Shown: positions 1 to 9,080 of the stretch, in pieces
Position numbering within the stretch: the stretch's first letter is position 1
Layout: every line of letters starts with the position of its first letter
Source of the DNA: Acinetobacter chengduensis
GTDB taxonomy: Bacteria > Pseudomonadota > Gammaproteobacteria > Pseudomonadales > Moraxellaceae
Length of the DNA stretch: 64,000 bases
Direction of reading: 5' to 3'
Assembly (NCBI RefSeq): GCF_003664645.1
Contig: NZ_RCHC01000010.1
Span: 62,001-126,000 of the forward strand
Notes under the pieces: model-generated
Told to the model about the DNA's origin: nothing
The model's database searches: none
The model's input: the letters and a program-made list of their open reading frames with translations, nothing else
Program-made: the position numbers and the translations under genes

Positions 1-56
1 GGGATGATATGCTCAATACATTTACTCAAGATGTATCTGCACAGAAATCCGCTTAA
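1..56 (+). CDS. C-terminal tail of an upstream gene (partial)
   Basis: In the frame starting at base 3 the sequence reads DDMLNTFTQDVSAQKSA and stops with TAA at 54-56. The composition looks like a normal soluble protein end, and no other gene covers these bases. Only about 17 residues are visible, so the family cannot be named. The alternative is non-coding sequence that is open by chance. Confidence 0.3.
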   Translation, partial: DDMLNTFTQDVSAQKSA

Positions 57-124
57 ATTTGTCAGTAAAATGAATTAGATTGGAACAACTGGTTTTATGT
101 CTAGCGTTAGCACATACAGTAAAG

Positions 125-151
125 ATGATCTCAGGGCAAACTTGAGATCAT
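125..151 (-). terminator. Hairpin overlapping the stop codon of the 148-627 gene
   Basis: The inverted repeat ATGATCTCA/TGAGATCAT has a 9-bp stem and a 9-nt loop and includes the TGA stop of the minus-strand gene. On the minus strand it is followed by CTTTACTG, so the U-tract is poor. It probably acts as a terminator or 3'-end stabiliser. Confidence 0.45.
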
Positions 152-627
152 TCTACAAATGTGGCCTTGGTGATTTCTCTTTTATGCTCTGTTCCTAAGC
201 GATCTACATGCGTATAAAACACACCATATTGCCCTATATAATATTCCAAAGATTGCTCGTAAAAATTCCAATAAATTGAGTACTCATTTAAATCTAAGGC
301 GCGAATCTGAGTTTTGCAGCTCACAGGCATTTTACGTAGGATCTCTGCCTGCAAAGCTTTGGCCTCATCCATTGTATTCACCTCATAATGGCTTTCACAA
401 AACATAGTGGCAATATCATCAAACAATTGTTGCTCGTACTCATCCACCACATGCGTCAGGCTATCGTTTTGTGCCGTAGTTTGTGAGCTAATATTGGCCT
501 GTTTTTCTGGTGCTTGATAACGCTGTAACCGTTCAACATAGCGCTGCTTTTTAGCAATCTTTTTAATTACCATCCAGAGCACACTCAGGACAATAACAAC
601 ACAAATCCACAATAAAAATTTGAGCAT
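148..627 (-). CDS. Membrane-anchored hypothetical protein (159 aa)
   Basis: I do not recognise this family. The N-terminus (residues 1-22) is one hydrophobic helix followed by the basic patch KKIAKKQR, so the protein is probably anchored in the inner membrane by one segment with the rest in the cytoplasm. Residues 30-60 are polar and Gln/Thr-rich, like a linker. Residues 60-159 look globular and contain several Tyr and Trp residues. There is no catalytic motif I can point to. The gene stands alone: it has about 250 bp of upstream space and ends in a hairpin that overlaps its stop codon. Coding is supported by the clean signal-anchor and normal amino-acid composition. Function unknown. Confidence 0.7.
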   Translation of the reverse strand: MLKFLLWICVVIVLSVLWMVIKKIAKKQRYVERLQRYQAPEKQANISSQTTAQNDSLTHVVDEYEQQLFDDIATMFCESHYEVNTMDEAKALQAEILRKMPVSCKTQIRALDLNEYSIYWNFYEQSLEYYIGQYGVFYTHVDRLGTEHKREITKATFVE

Positions 628-878
628 TATTTTTCCCCTGTAGATCTATGTACTCGTCTCATTATTATTCTTCTGGTTGGCGCATGCAAATCCGCTATCA
701 CCCAGCCATATTATCTTGCTGTGAAATCACATATTCAAAACAAAGTCACCTTATAAGCACAACATAACTGCCATACAACATAAAACTCTGGCACAAATGC
801 TTCAGAAATGCATCACAATGCAACAGTTCTTGGCTTTTATGTTTAACCTTTTTCTTGTGAAATTAAAATTATTTTCAG

Positions 879-1346
879 ATGGATCAATTAGAAAAAAATA
901 TGATACGCGAAGCAAGGATTGAAGATATACCGCATATATTAAGGATTATTCACGAAAGTATTCGTACCTGTATAGACGATCATCAACGTGATGAAAGTAG
1001 CATTCAGATTCTACTTGAAGAAATGAGTCAAGCAAACTTAACCCTATGGATGCTCTATAACGACAGCTGGGTCTATGTAGACGAATACCGCATTGCGGGC
1101 GTTATTATGGTGAATGATCAAGGAAATATTCTACTGAATTACGTTGCCCCTGAGATGCAACTACGTGGCTTTGGTAAAGCACTTTTACTCAAATTATTTG
1201 AAACCTGCACCACCAAAAATATCACTCAATTGAGCTTAGAAAGCACGCAGACTGCATTGCCATTTTACCAAAAATATGGCTTCGAACGCCCTGAACCCTC
1301 CGATAGTGATTCTTTACTGTTAGTCAAACAGTTAAGCCCGCTATAA
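879..1346 (+). CDS. GNAT-family N-acetyltransferase
   Basis: Predicted acetyl-CoA-dependent N-acetyltransferase. The translation begins with the usual GNAT pattern IREARIEDIPHI and has the acetyl-CoA pyrophosphate-binding motif A around residues 89-105 (APEMQLRGFGKALL, the Q/R-x-x-G-x-G/A signature). Near the end is FYQKYGFE, the typical motif B Tyr-x-x-x-GF. The 155-aa length is normal for a single-domain GNAT. The substrate cannot be told from sequence; the C-terminal PFYQKYGF suggests small-molecule or amino-group acetylation but no more. A second ATG at 900 (MIREAR) matches common GNAT N-termini and is a plausible true start; neither ATG has a strong Shine-Dalgarno sequence. Monocistronic, convergent with the diguanylate cyclase gene. 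Confidence 0.88.
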   Translation: MDQLEKNMIREARIEDIPHILRIIHESIRTCIDDHQRDESSIQILLEEMSQANLTLWMLYNDSWVYVDEYRIAGVIMVNDQGNILLNYVAPEMQLRGFGKALLLKLFETCTTKNITQLSLESTQTALPFYQKYGFERPEPSDSDSLLLVKQLSPL

Positions 1347-1369
1347 TTCTTTTAAAATTAGGCTTTACC

Positions 1370-3241
1370 TTAATGTAGACTCACCTTAAGTTGATCCCTG
1401 CCCGCTTGTTTTGCAGCATATAATTGAACATCCGCAGCTTTCATTAATTCATGAATATTTGCATAAGGGTGTTCACGGTTTTTATAGGCGACTCCAACGC
1501 TTAATGTGACGTAGTTTTTGCCATCAGTTCGATTCAGGTGCTCAAATTGTTGCTGACGCACCGCATCCAAAACCTGCAGTAAATACTGCTCTGCCACTGG
1601 AATGGGTACGTTGTGCATGACAATAGCAAATTCTTCACCACCATAGCGTGCCAAAAATGCAGTGTCAGGCAGGCTCATCTTTAATACCTTCACCAAACTT
1701 TGTAAAATCACGTCGCCTTTAAGGTGTCCATAATAGTCGTTATAGTTTTTAAAATAATCGACGTCCAACATAGCAAAAATCAAAGTTTTATCTGAATACG
1801 TTGGCGTTAAATCAAAGAGCTGTTGAATCTCAAGATTTAATGCATAACGATTGAAAGCACCTGTAAGCGCATCAGTTTTGACTTGCAACTCTAACTTCGC
1901 ATTTAAGTTATGCAATTCTTCAGTACGGCTTTTTACTTTTTGATCGAGTGAACTGTTGAGCTCACGCAAACGCGTATTTAATTGCTCGGTATGATATGTA
2001 TAAAACGCATAATTTCTGGATTGCTGGAACATAATTAACAAGGCATATAAGCTGGTCGCCACAAATGATAAATATACCGAATCAATCACATTGGCCATCA
2101 GCAAGAAGTCATTTAAAAATGCACTACACAAGAAAATAACGGCCCAAAGATTCCACACCGAATAACTTTGTTTGAGTTTTAAAGTTCGCGTAAAACCATA
2201 AATAAAATTAATAATTATCGGCAAGCAAAAGACCGCACAATACATGCCCAATTGACCAAACTGCTCTGGTTCTAGCACACAGACCGCACCCATATTTATA
2301 CTTAGGAGGACAACGGACACCCCATAAATATAGGGATGTAAATATTTACGGTTCAGCATAAAAATATAGCTGAGGAAAAATAAAATCGCGATGTAGCTAA
2401 ATAAATATTCTAAGCGTGCGCCTAATTTCCAATCCAATGTAGTAAACGTGGTATAGGCATACGGCGCTGTAAAAAGATTATGTAAGGCCAAAAATAGAAT
2501 AAACAGACCGAAAACAAATTGCTTTTGACTTTCACGTATTAATGGGCCACGAAAAATTGAAAATAATAAAGTGAATAAACTCACCCCCAGCACTGCACCA
2601 CATACCGCGGCGATACTCATTTGTTGCTGTTGAAACTGCCGATTAATATTACGAGCTAAACCAATTCGTAGTGGATTTTCTAGACCACCGTGTAATTCAG
2701 ATGCATTGGCAACCTGAATACTGAGCGTAAAATACGCATGATTCGCGACAAAGTAGGCAATTTTAGGGGCTTTCTCGACTTCAATTTTACCCAAATCTGC
2801 ATTGACTTCACCTGCGCGAATCAACAAGTCGCCATTTAAAAAAATCTTATAGGCGCCATATTGATGCGGAATTTTAATAGCTACACGGCGCCCTATAGCA
2901 TGTTGAGGTAAGCGAAAATGCGCAACATAAGTGCCATAACCACGATTTGAACCGAGAACTTTTTCCAAGGCACTAGGAAGTTGTACTGCTTCTGCTCGCA
3001 GTACGCTATTGGGGTCACGTAATAAATGATTTGGATAAAATAACCAGTCACCACCTAAGGCAATGGTATTGTCAGAATTAAAATTAAGATAATGGACCTG
3101 ATGGTTTGAATAATAGGACTCTGGCTCTGGTTCATACTGTGCAAAAACCACAGGTGATATGCAGATGAGCAACCAGCCTAAAAACAACCCTGTTTTTAAT
3201 TTGCACAGAAAATTCATAACCATCGACACTAATTTGAGCAT
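1370..3241 (-). CDS. 7TM-sensor diguanylate cyclase (GGDEF protein)
   Basis: Membrane receptor that should synthesise cyclic di-GMP from two GTP. After a signal peptide (about residues 1-34) comes an extracytoplasmic beta-sandwich of the 7TMR-DISMED2 type (about 60-200). Seven hydrophobic segments follow (about 210-410), then a coiled coil (about 415-450) and a GGDEF domain (about 455-623). The active-site motif is intact as GGEEF, preceded by LDVDYFKNYND and YGHLKGD, which supply the metal and GTP ligands. The RxxD product-inhibition site normally found just upstream of GGEEF is not conserved here (those positions read P and A in PDTAFLARY), so feedback inhibition is probably absent. The ligand of the periplasmic domain is unknown, but the fold class usually binds carbohydrate-like compounds. 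Confidence 0.9.
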   Translation of the reverse strand: MLKLVSMVMNFLCKLKTGLFLGWLLICISPVVFAQYEPEPESYYSNHQVHYLNFNSDNTIALGGDWLFYPNHLLRDPNSVLRAEAVQLPSALEKVLGSNRGYGTYVAHFRLPQHAIGRRVAIKIPHQYGAYKIFLNGDLLIRAGEVNADLGKIEVEKAPKIAYFVANHAYFTLSIQVANASELHGGLENPLRIGLARNINRQFQQQQMSIAAVCGAVLGVSLFTLLFSIFRGPLIRESQKQFVFGLFILFLALHNLFTAPYAYTTFTTLDWKLGARLEYLFSYIAILFFLSYIFMLNRKYLHPYIYGVSVVLLSINMGAVCVLEPEQFGQLGMYCAVFCLPIIINFIYGFTRTLKLKQSYSVWNLWAVIFLCSAFLNDFLLMANVIDSVYLSFVATSLYALLIMFQQSRNYAFYTYHTEQLNTRLRELNSSLDQKVKSRTEELHNLNAKLELQVKTDALTGAFNRYALNLEIQQLFDLTPTYSDKTLIFAMLDVDYFKNYNDYYGHLKGDVILQSLVKVLKMSLPDTAFLARYGGEEFAIVMHNVPIPVAEQYLLQVLDAVRQQQFEHLNRTDGKNYVTLSVGVAYKNREHPYANIHELMKAADVQLYAAKQAGRDQLKVSLH

Positions 3242-3319
3242 CCAATTTATTTAGATATTTTGCACACCAAACTTAATGTACGTTTAAATTACTGAATCGA
3301 CAAATGTTTTTTCTATTTA

Positions 3320-3347
3320 GTGATAAACAGCATGCACTGCTTATCAC
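3320..3347 (-). terminator. Hairpin downstream of the FKBP gene
   Basis: GTGATAA and TTATCAC flank an inner CAG/CTG pair, giving a 10-bp stem with one mismatch and a 6-nt loop, 18 bp after the FKBP stop codon. There is no U-tract on the minus strand, so it may be a weak terminator or an mRNA-stabilising hairpin. Confidence 0.4.
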
Positions 3348-3365
3348 CAGCATCATTTTCCGCAA

Positions 3366-3704
3366 TTAATCACGTGTTTTTACATCAAATAATTCAATTT
3401 CAAAAATTAAGTTTGAATTAGCAGGAATAATTTTGCCCATTTTACGTTCGCCATACGCTAAATGTGCAGGTACTAAAAGTTTACGTTTACCGCCAACTTT
3501 CATGCCCATAATCCCTTGATCCCAACCTTTAATCACACGGCCAGTACCAATTACAGTTTCAAAATAATTCCCACGATCAATTGAAGAGTCAAACTTGGTT
3601 CCATCTTCTAACCAACCCGTATAATGCGTGGTAATTAAGGCACCTTTAACTGCTTCTTTACCTTCGCCAATTTTTAAATCAATAATTTCGAGTTCGTTTG
3701 ACAT
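3366..3704 (-). CDS. FKBP-type peptidyl-prolyl cis-trans isomerase
   Basis: Small single-domain prolyl isomerase of 112 aa, the standard size for a minimal FKBP12-like domain. Hallmarks are GALITTHYTGWLEDGTKFDSS near residues 21-42, VIKGWDQGIMGMKVGGKRKL near 57-76, and the C-terminal IPANSNLIFEIEL strand. These cover the conserved Tyr, Phe-Asp, Val-Ile, Trp and Tyr (HLAYGER) of the active site. There is no signal peptide and no IF (chaperone) insert, so it is a cytoplasmic folding helper rather than an SlyD- or FkpA-type protein. It is a single gene between the diguanylate cyclase and mgtC-like genes, on the minus strand. Confidence 0.93.
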   Translation of the reverse strand: MSNELEIIDLKIGEGKEAVKGALITTHYTGWLEDGTKFDSSIDRGNYFETVIGTGRVIKGWDQGIMGMKVGGKRKLLVPAHLAYGERKMGKIIPANSNLIFEIELFDVKTRD

Positions 3705-3806
3705 CGTCTTTGCCTAATCACATATAACAAGATAGCCCTATTATAACAGCTCATCGACTTGATATTGTCAAAGCGCTTATGTGTCTTCATATTGCATGAT
3801 ATAGAT

Positions 3807-4430
3807 CTAAAAACTTAATTCTAAAATATCGCGGTCATCCAACAAATAATCGGTTAACTGCCGATGATGCTGTGCGGAACCAATGAGCACCCATTTTCCA
3901 ACGATTTTTTGTTCACTTTTATATTGTTCATTGCGAATCACTTGCATGCCATAACGCTTAAATAACTCTTCATATTTATCTAAAGTTTCTTGCTGATACA
4001 TGCACACAATACGGTATTTACGTGCCTGATGGTGTTGCTCTATCCACTCTTGCACATACATGAGTAAAACCAGCACGACCAATACCACGAAGGTAGCAAA
4101 TAAACTCAGCACGATATATCCCGCACCAACCGCCATGCCAAGCGCTGCAGTCATCCAAATGGTGGTGGCCGTGGTAATGCCAGAGATGCGATTATCATCT
4201 TTAAAAATTACCCCAGCGCCCAAAAATCCTAAACCCGTTAAAATATTGGCTGCCAAACGATCTGGATTTTCCACCCCAATTTTCAGCGATAGCATGGTTA
4301 ATAAGCATGCGCTAAGACTCACCATAATCATGGTTCTTAAGCCTGCGGATTTACTGCGATATTCACGCTCTGCACCAATCACTGCACCAATACCGAGTGC
4401 AATCAGCAAATGATAAATCTCATCTGGCAT
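3807..4430 (-). CDS. MgtC/SapB-family inner-membrane protein
   Basis: Residues 1-125 match the MgtC/SapB membrane domain. The conserved features visible are GIGAVIGAEREYRSKSAGLRT close to the N-terminus, LTGLGFLGAGVIFKDDNRISG near residues 64-85, and TTATTIWMTAALGMAVGAGY. Four to five transmembrane segments are predicted. The C-terminal 80 residues are soluble and resemble the small regulatory domain seen after the membrane region in this family. MgtC-like proteins are linked to growth at low magnesium and to acid or intramacrophage survival, partly by inhibiting the F-ATPase; whether this homologue does that is unknown. Monocistronic; a terminator separates it from the upstream yaeQ. Confidence 0.88.
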   Translation of the reverse strand: MPDEIYHLLIALGIGAVIGAEREYRSKSAGLRTMIMVSLSACLLTMLSLKIGVENPDRLAANILTGLGFLGAGVIFKDDNRISGITTATTIWMTAALGMAVGAGYIVLSLFATFVVLVVLVLLMYVQEWIEQHHQARKYRIVCMYQQETLDKYEELFKRYGMQVIRNEQYKSEQKIVGKWVLIGSAQHHRQLTDYLLDDRDILELSF

Positions 4431-4491
4431 GACCTGACCTATTGTTATTTTTTATACAAAGAAGATTCCTGAGATATACCCAAAAACAAAA

Positions 4492-4519
4492 GAAAGATGC
4501 AGCCTAAACCGCATCTTTC
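4492..4519 (-). terminator. Rho-independent terminator of yaeQ
   Basis: GAAAGATGC and GCATCTTTC form a 9-bp stem with a 10-nt loop. On the minus strand it is followed by a T-rich run (TTTTGTTTTT). It lies between the yaeQ stop and the start of the mgtC-like gene. Confidence 0.75.
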
Positions 4520-4589
4520 TTCATTTTATATAGAACAACTTGGAAACAAGCTGGCCATATCAATATGGGCAATTACAATAAAACTGACC

Positions 4590-5120
4590 TTATTTTAATT
4601 GTTCCCACTCAATCACCGCTTGTGCTGAATCGCCAATTAAAGTCCATTCACCATCCATCACGTTCAGCTGTAACTGCATAGTACGTTCACACAATGCTTG
4701 AATTGCTTCTGTAGTTGCAGTTGAAAGTTGCCAAACTTCAAGATTTTTAAGCGTTTTTAACTTACTGTTACGCTTAAACCACTCATCCACTGAACTACCA
4801 TAAGCAATCACAGCCACTTGTTGGCAACGCGCACAGGCTTTTTTTACTTTATCTTCATCTGGTAAACCCACTTCAATCCATTTAATCAGCTGGCCAGTGA
4901 GGTCCTTTTCCCATAGTGCTGGTTCATCAGTTTCAAAAAGATCTTTGGTAAATTCTAGCGCTTCATCTGCATAACGCGCATAAGCCAAAATACGAACCAT
5001 AAGACGTTCAATGGTTTCAGATGGATGCAGCGCCATGGTCAATTGAAAGTCACCATATTGGTGTACATCCATATTGGCAATATTCAAGTCTGCCTTATAA
5101 ATCGTAGCTTTAAGCGCCAT
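4590..5120 (-). CDS. yaeQ: YaeQ family protein
   Basis: Member of the YaeQ family (DUF1357-like, PD-(D/E)XK-type fold). The N-terminus MALKATIYKADLNIANMD is characteristic, as are HPSETIERLMVRILAYARYA and DLTGQLIKWIEVGLPDEDKV. E. coli YaeQ was once proposed to suppress loss of RfaH, but its biochemical role is not established; the fold suggests a nuclease ancestry. At 176 aa it has normal family length. I chose the ATG at 5120 rather than the TTG at 5135, because the Shine-Dalgarno AGGA lies between them and the family begins MALKAT. Single gene with its own terminator. Confidence 0.9.
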   Translation of the reverse strand: MALKATIYKADLNIANMDVHQYGDFQLTMALHPSETIERLMVRILAYARYADEALEFTKDLFETDEPALWEKDLTGQLIKWIEVGLPDEDKVKKACARCQQVAVIAYGSSVDEWFKRNSKLKTLKNLEVWQLSTATTEAIQALCERTMQLQLNVMDGEWTLIGDSAQAVIEWEQLK

Positions 5121-5296
5121 ACATTGAGTCCTCAAATTTCGCGCTTAGCATACTCGATTTCGCTGTTTGAATGTGGCTTTGCTGATGATTAAACTTCACC
5201 TAAAGCGGATGATTCACTTTCAGTCGGCAGGCTCATCCTAATCTTAAGCATAGATTGTCGAGCACACTGTTCACCCCCCTATGGTTAAAGATCCAC

Positions 5297-6322
5297 TTAT
5301 TCAGTCTCTACAATACGACATTGCATCAGGGCAGTTTCAAAAGCCAGCCAATCTCGCACTTCTGTGCTGGTTCGGTAAATCATCTCGATTCGATTATCTA
5401 TGCCTTCTTCTACAGATTGGTAATTAAACTGCGCAGGGTTGAAGTTAAAGCTTTTCCAACCTGCATCTGTAGAAAATATGCCTTTAATACGTAGCCAATC
5501 CTGCTGTTCACAGAGTAAATCTAGCAGATCCATAAAATTAAAATGCCAGCTTTTTGGTAGCTTCCAACCTGCAACGCTGTATTCCTGCGTAGTTTCAACA
5601 TAATGATAAGGCAATTGTTTGATTACTTGTTGGGCCAACTCAGGTTGCTGTTTCACACGCTGTAATAGCGGTTGCATTTTTCGAGTCCCGTATTGGTAGC
5701 CAACATCTAGCTGAGCTAAGCTGAGCTGTCCAAATGGCGCATCTAACCACAACTGCTGATAAGGTTGATATTCCAGTTTTAAAGCCTCCAAGGCGTGTTG
5801 ATCTTCATCCGACATGCAATCCACATGAGACAATGCCACAATATGAGCAGCTTTTAATTGATCCGCATATAAATGCTGTTTGCTCCATTCATGATCATGC
5901 AAACGTGATGCATCCACCACTGTCACCAACGCGCGCATGTTTAAATGGCTCTGCCAATGTGGCTCAGTTAATTGCTCTAAAAGTTGTGCAGGATGACCTA
6001 AACCTGTGGGCTCTATAAATAAGCGGTCTGGTTTGTTTTCGCTTAATAAGCGCGATAAAGCAATTTGCATGGGCATTTGGCTACTACAGCACAAACAGCC
6101 TCCTAATAGCTCTTTGACCGCATAGCCCTGGTCTTGTGGGAGCAAGGCCTGATCGACCCCAATTTGACCAAATTCATTCATCAGCACCGCCCACACTTCA
6201 CCATCTGGCTTTTGGCTCAGCAAATGCTTGAGTAAAGTGGTTTTTCCCGCGCCTAAAAAACCAGAAATAATATGGACGGGAATCACTTTTGGCGTTGCGA
6301 TAATTTTCAAAACTTCACCCAT
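5297..6322 (-). CDS. COG0523/CobW-family GTPase (metallochaperone, YjiA-like)
   Basis: G3E-family P-loop GTPase that should couple GTP hydrolysis to metal delivery, usually zinc or cobalt. Walker A is ISGFLGAGKTT (residues 19-29) and the metal-binding CxCC motif of the family is at 76-79 (GGCLCC). EPTGLGHPAQLLE supplies the Walker B/switch region and a CobW C-terminal domain occupies roughly residues 225-335. At 341 aa it is close to E. coli YjiA. It lacks the His-rich tail seen in HypB-like or ZigA-like relatives. Acinetobacter has several COG0523 paralogues and I cannot say which this one is. I did not find a convincing Zur operator upstream. Monocistronic. Confidence 0.88.
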   Translation of the reverse strand: MGEVLKIIATPKVIPVHIISGFLGAGKTTLLKHLLSQKPDGEVWAVLMNEFGQIGVDQALLPQDQGYAVKELLGGCLCCSSQMPMQIALSRLLSENKPDRLFIEPTGLGHPAQLLEQLTEPHWQSHLNMRALVTVVDASRLHDHEWSKQHLYADQLKAAHIVALSHVDCMSDEDQHALEALKLEYQPYQQLWLDAPFGQLSLAQLDVGYQYGTRKMQPLLQRVKQQPELAQQVIKQLPYHYVETTQEYSVAGWKLPKSWHFNFMDLLDLLCEQQDWLRIKGIFSTDAGWKSFNFNPAQFNYQSVEEGIDNRIEMIYRTSTEVRDWLAFETALMQCRIVETE

Positions 6323-6845
6323 GGCAGATTTTTCATCAAGACATACTGCTTATAACTGCTCAGATCTCACCTTGCAAGTGCAAAGCTTTTGAGACCCCCT
6401 AGCTCAAAGCAGTTGATGTGCTCAATGTCCAAAGACTTAGAATATGAGGTTATGTAGCGCCTAATTTTGCGACACAGCATTTATGTGATGGACTTATCAA
6501 TATCAATTGAGATCATTCATATTTGAAATAAAATCTTACACATGGTTATGTGAATATTCTCTCAAAACAAGCACTTTGGCGATTTGATGTAACCCAACTG
6601 TGAATATAAATCATCGTTTCAAAGCTGATCAGAAGACCAATAATTAACATTTGCCTATTTTCTAGTCGTTATTTCAACAATTACCCTACAAAGCGTATGG
6701 ATATGTGACAACAAGTAATGCTTACACGCGACTTTTGTGAGCTACATTGATCATCTTGGTTTGAGCTTTTAGGATGTTCTTCATCCAAACGAATGGTGAT
6801 GCATTGGTTTGGGAGATATTAAATTAAATTGAAGGATGCCCTATC
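6323..6845. other. Gene-free stretch between the CobW-family GTPase and a small secreted protein
   Basis: About 520 bp of AT-rich sequence between divergent genes. It must contain both promoters. No open frame with coding character, no strong hairpin and no RNA gene was seen. Confidence 0.5.
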
Positions 6846-7061
6846 ATGAAATTAACTCAAGTATTATTCGCAACACTTTTATCAACAACAGCATTAACAA
6901 CTTTTGCTGCCACACAAGACCAAGCAACTGAAACACAAACTGAAAAAGTGGTTGTGAGCACACAAGAACAACCTGTAAACACTGAAGCGACTGCAACAAC
7001 TGATTCAGCTGCACCTGCTTCTGAAGCGTCTGCTGAAACGCCAACACCTGCAGCACAATAA
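6846..7061 (+). CDS. Small secreted low-complexity protein (71 aa)
   Basis: A clear Sec signal peptide (MKLTQVLFATLLSTTALTTFA, cleavage about residue 22) is followed by a 49-residue mature part made almost only of Ala, Thr, Glu, Gln, Pro, Ser and Val, with no Cys and no aromatic residues. It should be an intrinsically disordered periplasmic or exported polypeptide. The start has a good Shine-Dalgarno sequence (GAAGGA) and the gene ends in a strong terminator, so it is an independent, probably well-expressed unit. I recognise no family beyond short Acinetobacter secreted proteins of this style. A frame on the opposite strand over the same bases is a shadow. Confidence 0.75.
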   Translation: MKLTQVLFATLLSTTALTTFAATQDQATETQTEKVVVSTQEQPVNTEATATTDSAAPASEASAETPTPAAQ

Positions 7062-7144
7062 TTCTTTTTACTCCAGAAAAAGATTTATTGCCATAAAGTT
7101 GGTTGTGTTGATGACTGCTGAATCAACAACTCAAATCAACTTTC

Positions 7145-7181
7145 AAAGCGGAATAATCATGACGGTTATTCCGCTTTTTTT
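7145..7181 (+). terminator. Rho-independent terminator
   Basis: AAAGCGGAATAA and TTATTCCGCTTT form a perfect 12-bp stem with a 9-nt loop, followed by a T-run. It ends the small secreted-protein gene at 6846-7061. Confidence 0.9.
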
Positions 7182-7384
7182 GATCAAAAATGCCTATCAA
7201 CCATAGAAAAAAAGAATAGATAAATTAGCTAAACCTATACCCATTATTTAATTATTTTGTTTTATATCATAATCTTAATTAAATAATTTAATTCACAAGT
7301 CACAAATAGCATACATAGTCTCTACTTATGCATAGCTTGTTTAGACTCAGCACTTAGACCTTAATAGCGCTCAACGGATGTCAA

Positions 7385-9010
7385 ATGATTGGATCTTTGC
7401 ACATGAGCAATAAAGCAAATTACACTACTGAAGTCGCTGTTTTGGGTGCTGGCCCAGTCGGCTTAACGATTGCAAACTACTTGAGCAAACAAGGTGTTCA
7501 AGTCACTGTGGTTGAGCAACTCGACAGTCTAATTGATTACCCACGTGCAATTGGTATTGATGATGAATCTTTACGTACCATTCAGTCATTGGGCCTAGTT
7601 GACCAAGTACTTCCTCATACTACACCAAATCACGCAATGCGCTTTTTAACACCTAAAGGCCGTTGTTTTGCTGATATTCAGCCATTAACACGTGAATTTG
7701 GTTTCTCTCGTCGTAACGCATTTATTCAGCCACAAGTGGACAATGTTTTACTACAAGGCTTAAAACAATACAAAACCACTGATGTTCGCTTTGCACGTCA
7801 TTTAACACACTTTAGCCAAAACGCTGATGGCGTGACTTTAAATGTTAAAAATAAAGACGGCGTTGAAGAAGTGATCACTGCAAAATATCTCATTGCATGT
7901 GATGGCGGTAACTCTATTGTACGTCGTACTTTAGGTGTTCCTTTTGAAGGTGAAACTGCGCCAAACCAATGGATCGTTATTGATATTGAAAACGACCCAT
8001 TAGCGACACCACATATTTATTTATGCTGTGACCCTGTTCGTCCATACGTATCGGCTGCATTACCACACGGTATCCGTCGTTTCGAATTCATGGTGATGCC
8101 AGGTGAAACTCAAGAAGAACTTAGCAAACCAGAAAACATTGCAAAATTATTGTCTAAAGTATTGCCAAATACAGATGGTATTGAAGTAATTCGTCAACGT
8201 GTTTATACACACAATGCGCGTATTGCCGATAAATTCCGTGTAGACCGTATTTTACTTGCAGGTGATGCTGCGCACATCATGCCAGTATGGCAAGGTCAAG
8301 GCTATAACAGCGGTATGCGTGATGCTTTCAACTTGGCGTGGAAAGTCGCATTGGTTGTTAAAGGCAATGCTGGCCCTGAATTACTAGATACCTACCAAGT
8401 AGAACGTAAAGACCATGCAAAAGCCATGATCGATCTATCTGTGATGGCGGGTCATGTACTTGCACCACCTAAAAAATGGCAAGGTTTTGTACGTGATGGT
8501 ATTGCGTATGCCTTAAATTACATCAAGCCAATCAAACAGTACTTACTTGAAATGCGTTTTAAACCAATGCCTAAATACAATGACGGCGCTTTGGTGACAA
8601 ACAACAGTAAAGACAGCCCTGTAGGCAAAATGTTTATTCAACCACAGGTCAAACTTGAAAATGGTGAAACCATTTTACTCGATGAAGTGATTGGAAATGA
8701 TTTTGCTGTCATCGCTTGGGGTGTAGATCCACAATGGGGTCTGTCTGAAGCAAATATGAAACAATGGCAAAAACTGGGTGTTAAATTCATCCAAGTGATT
8801 CCAGCGGTTCAATTGGGCAATGAAAACCGTAAGAAGTTTGATGGTGTGATTACCATTGGTGATATCGGTACAGATATTCGTACTTGGTTCGGCAAAACTT
8901 CAGATTCTATCGTAATTTTACGTCCTGACCGTTTTGTAGCAGCTTTGGCTATTCCACAAAGCATGAACGCAGTAAGCGAACAATTATTCGCTAAATTGCA
9001 TGCAAAATAA
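7385..9010 (+). CDS. mhpA: MhpA-like 3-(3-hydroxyphenyl)propionate hydroxylase / FAD monooxygenase
   Basis: Class A flavoprotein aromatic hydroxylase that uses NAD(P)H and O2 to hydroxylate a phenolic ring ortho to an existing hydroxyl. The FAD-binding Rossmann motif [17 protein letters not shown] is near residues 22-38, the DG motif [14 protein letters not shown] near 175-188, and the GD motif [20 protein letters not shown] near 290-309, followed by [12 protein letters not shown]. At about 540 aa it has the length of E. coli MhpA. None of the other mhp genes (ring-cleavage dioxygenase, hydrolase, hydratase, aldolase) is nearby, so the substrate is inferred only from resemblance. Met at 7403 (MSNKAN) is an alternative start. 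Ends in a strong terminator and is convergent with a LysR gene. Confidence 0.8.
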   Translation: MIGSLHMSNKANYTTEVAVLGAGPVGLTIANYLSKQGVQVTVVEQLDSLIDYPRAIGIDDESLRTIQSLGLVDQVLPHTTPNHAMRFLTPKGRCFADIQPLTREFGFSRRNAFIQPQVDNVLLQGLKQYKTTDVRFARHLTHFSQNADGVTLNVKNKDGVEEVITAKYLIACDGGNSIVRRTLGVPFEGETAPNQWIVIDIENDPLATPHIYLCCDPVRPYVSAALPHGIRRFEFMVMPGETQEELSKPENIAKLLSKVLPNTDGIEVIRQRVYTHNARIADKFRVDRILLAGDAAHIMPVWQGQGYNSGMRDAFNLAWKVALVVKGNAGPELLDTYQVERKDHAKAMIDLSVMAGHVLAPPKKWQGFVRDGIAYALNYIKPIKQYLLEMRFKPMPKYNDGALVTNNSKDSPVGKMFIQPQVKLENGETILLDEVIGNDFAVIAWGVDPQWGLSEANMKQWQKLGVKFIQVIPAVQLGNENRKKFDGVITIGDIGTDIRTWFGKTSDSIVILRPDRFVAALAIPQSMNAVSEQLFAKLHAK

Positions 9011-9053
9011 TGCACTAAATTGCTGATCCACTTCTTATGGATCACAGTTCAAG

Positions 9054-9080
9054 AAGCCACGCATTAGCGTGGCTTTTTTT
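9054..9080 (+). terminator. Rho-independent terminator of the mhpA-like gene
   Basis: AAGCCACGC and GCGTGGCTT form a perfect 9-bp stem with an ATTA loop, followed by a run of T. It lies 44 bp after the stop codon. Confidence 0.92.

Noticed and set aside
6323..6400. Zur operator upstream of the COG0523 GTPase
   Set aside because: No convincing palindrome was found by eye; a position-weight search would be needed to claim one.
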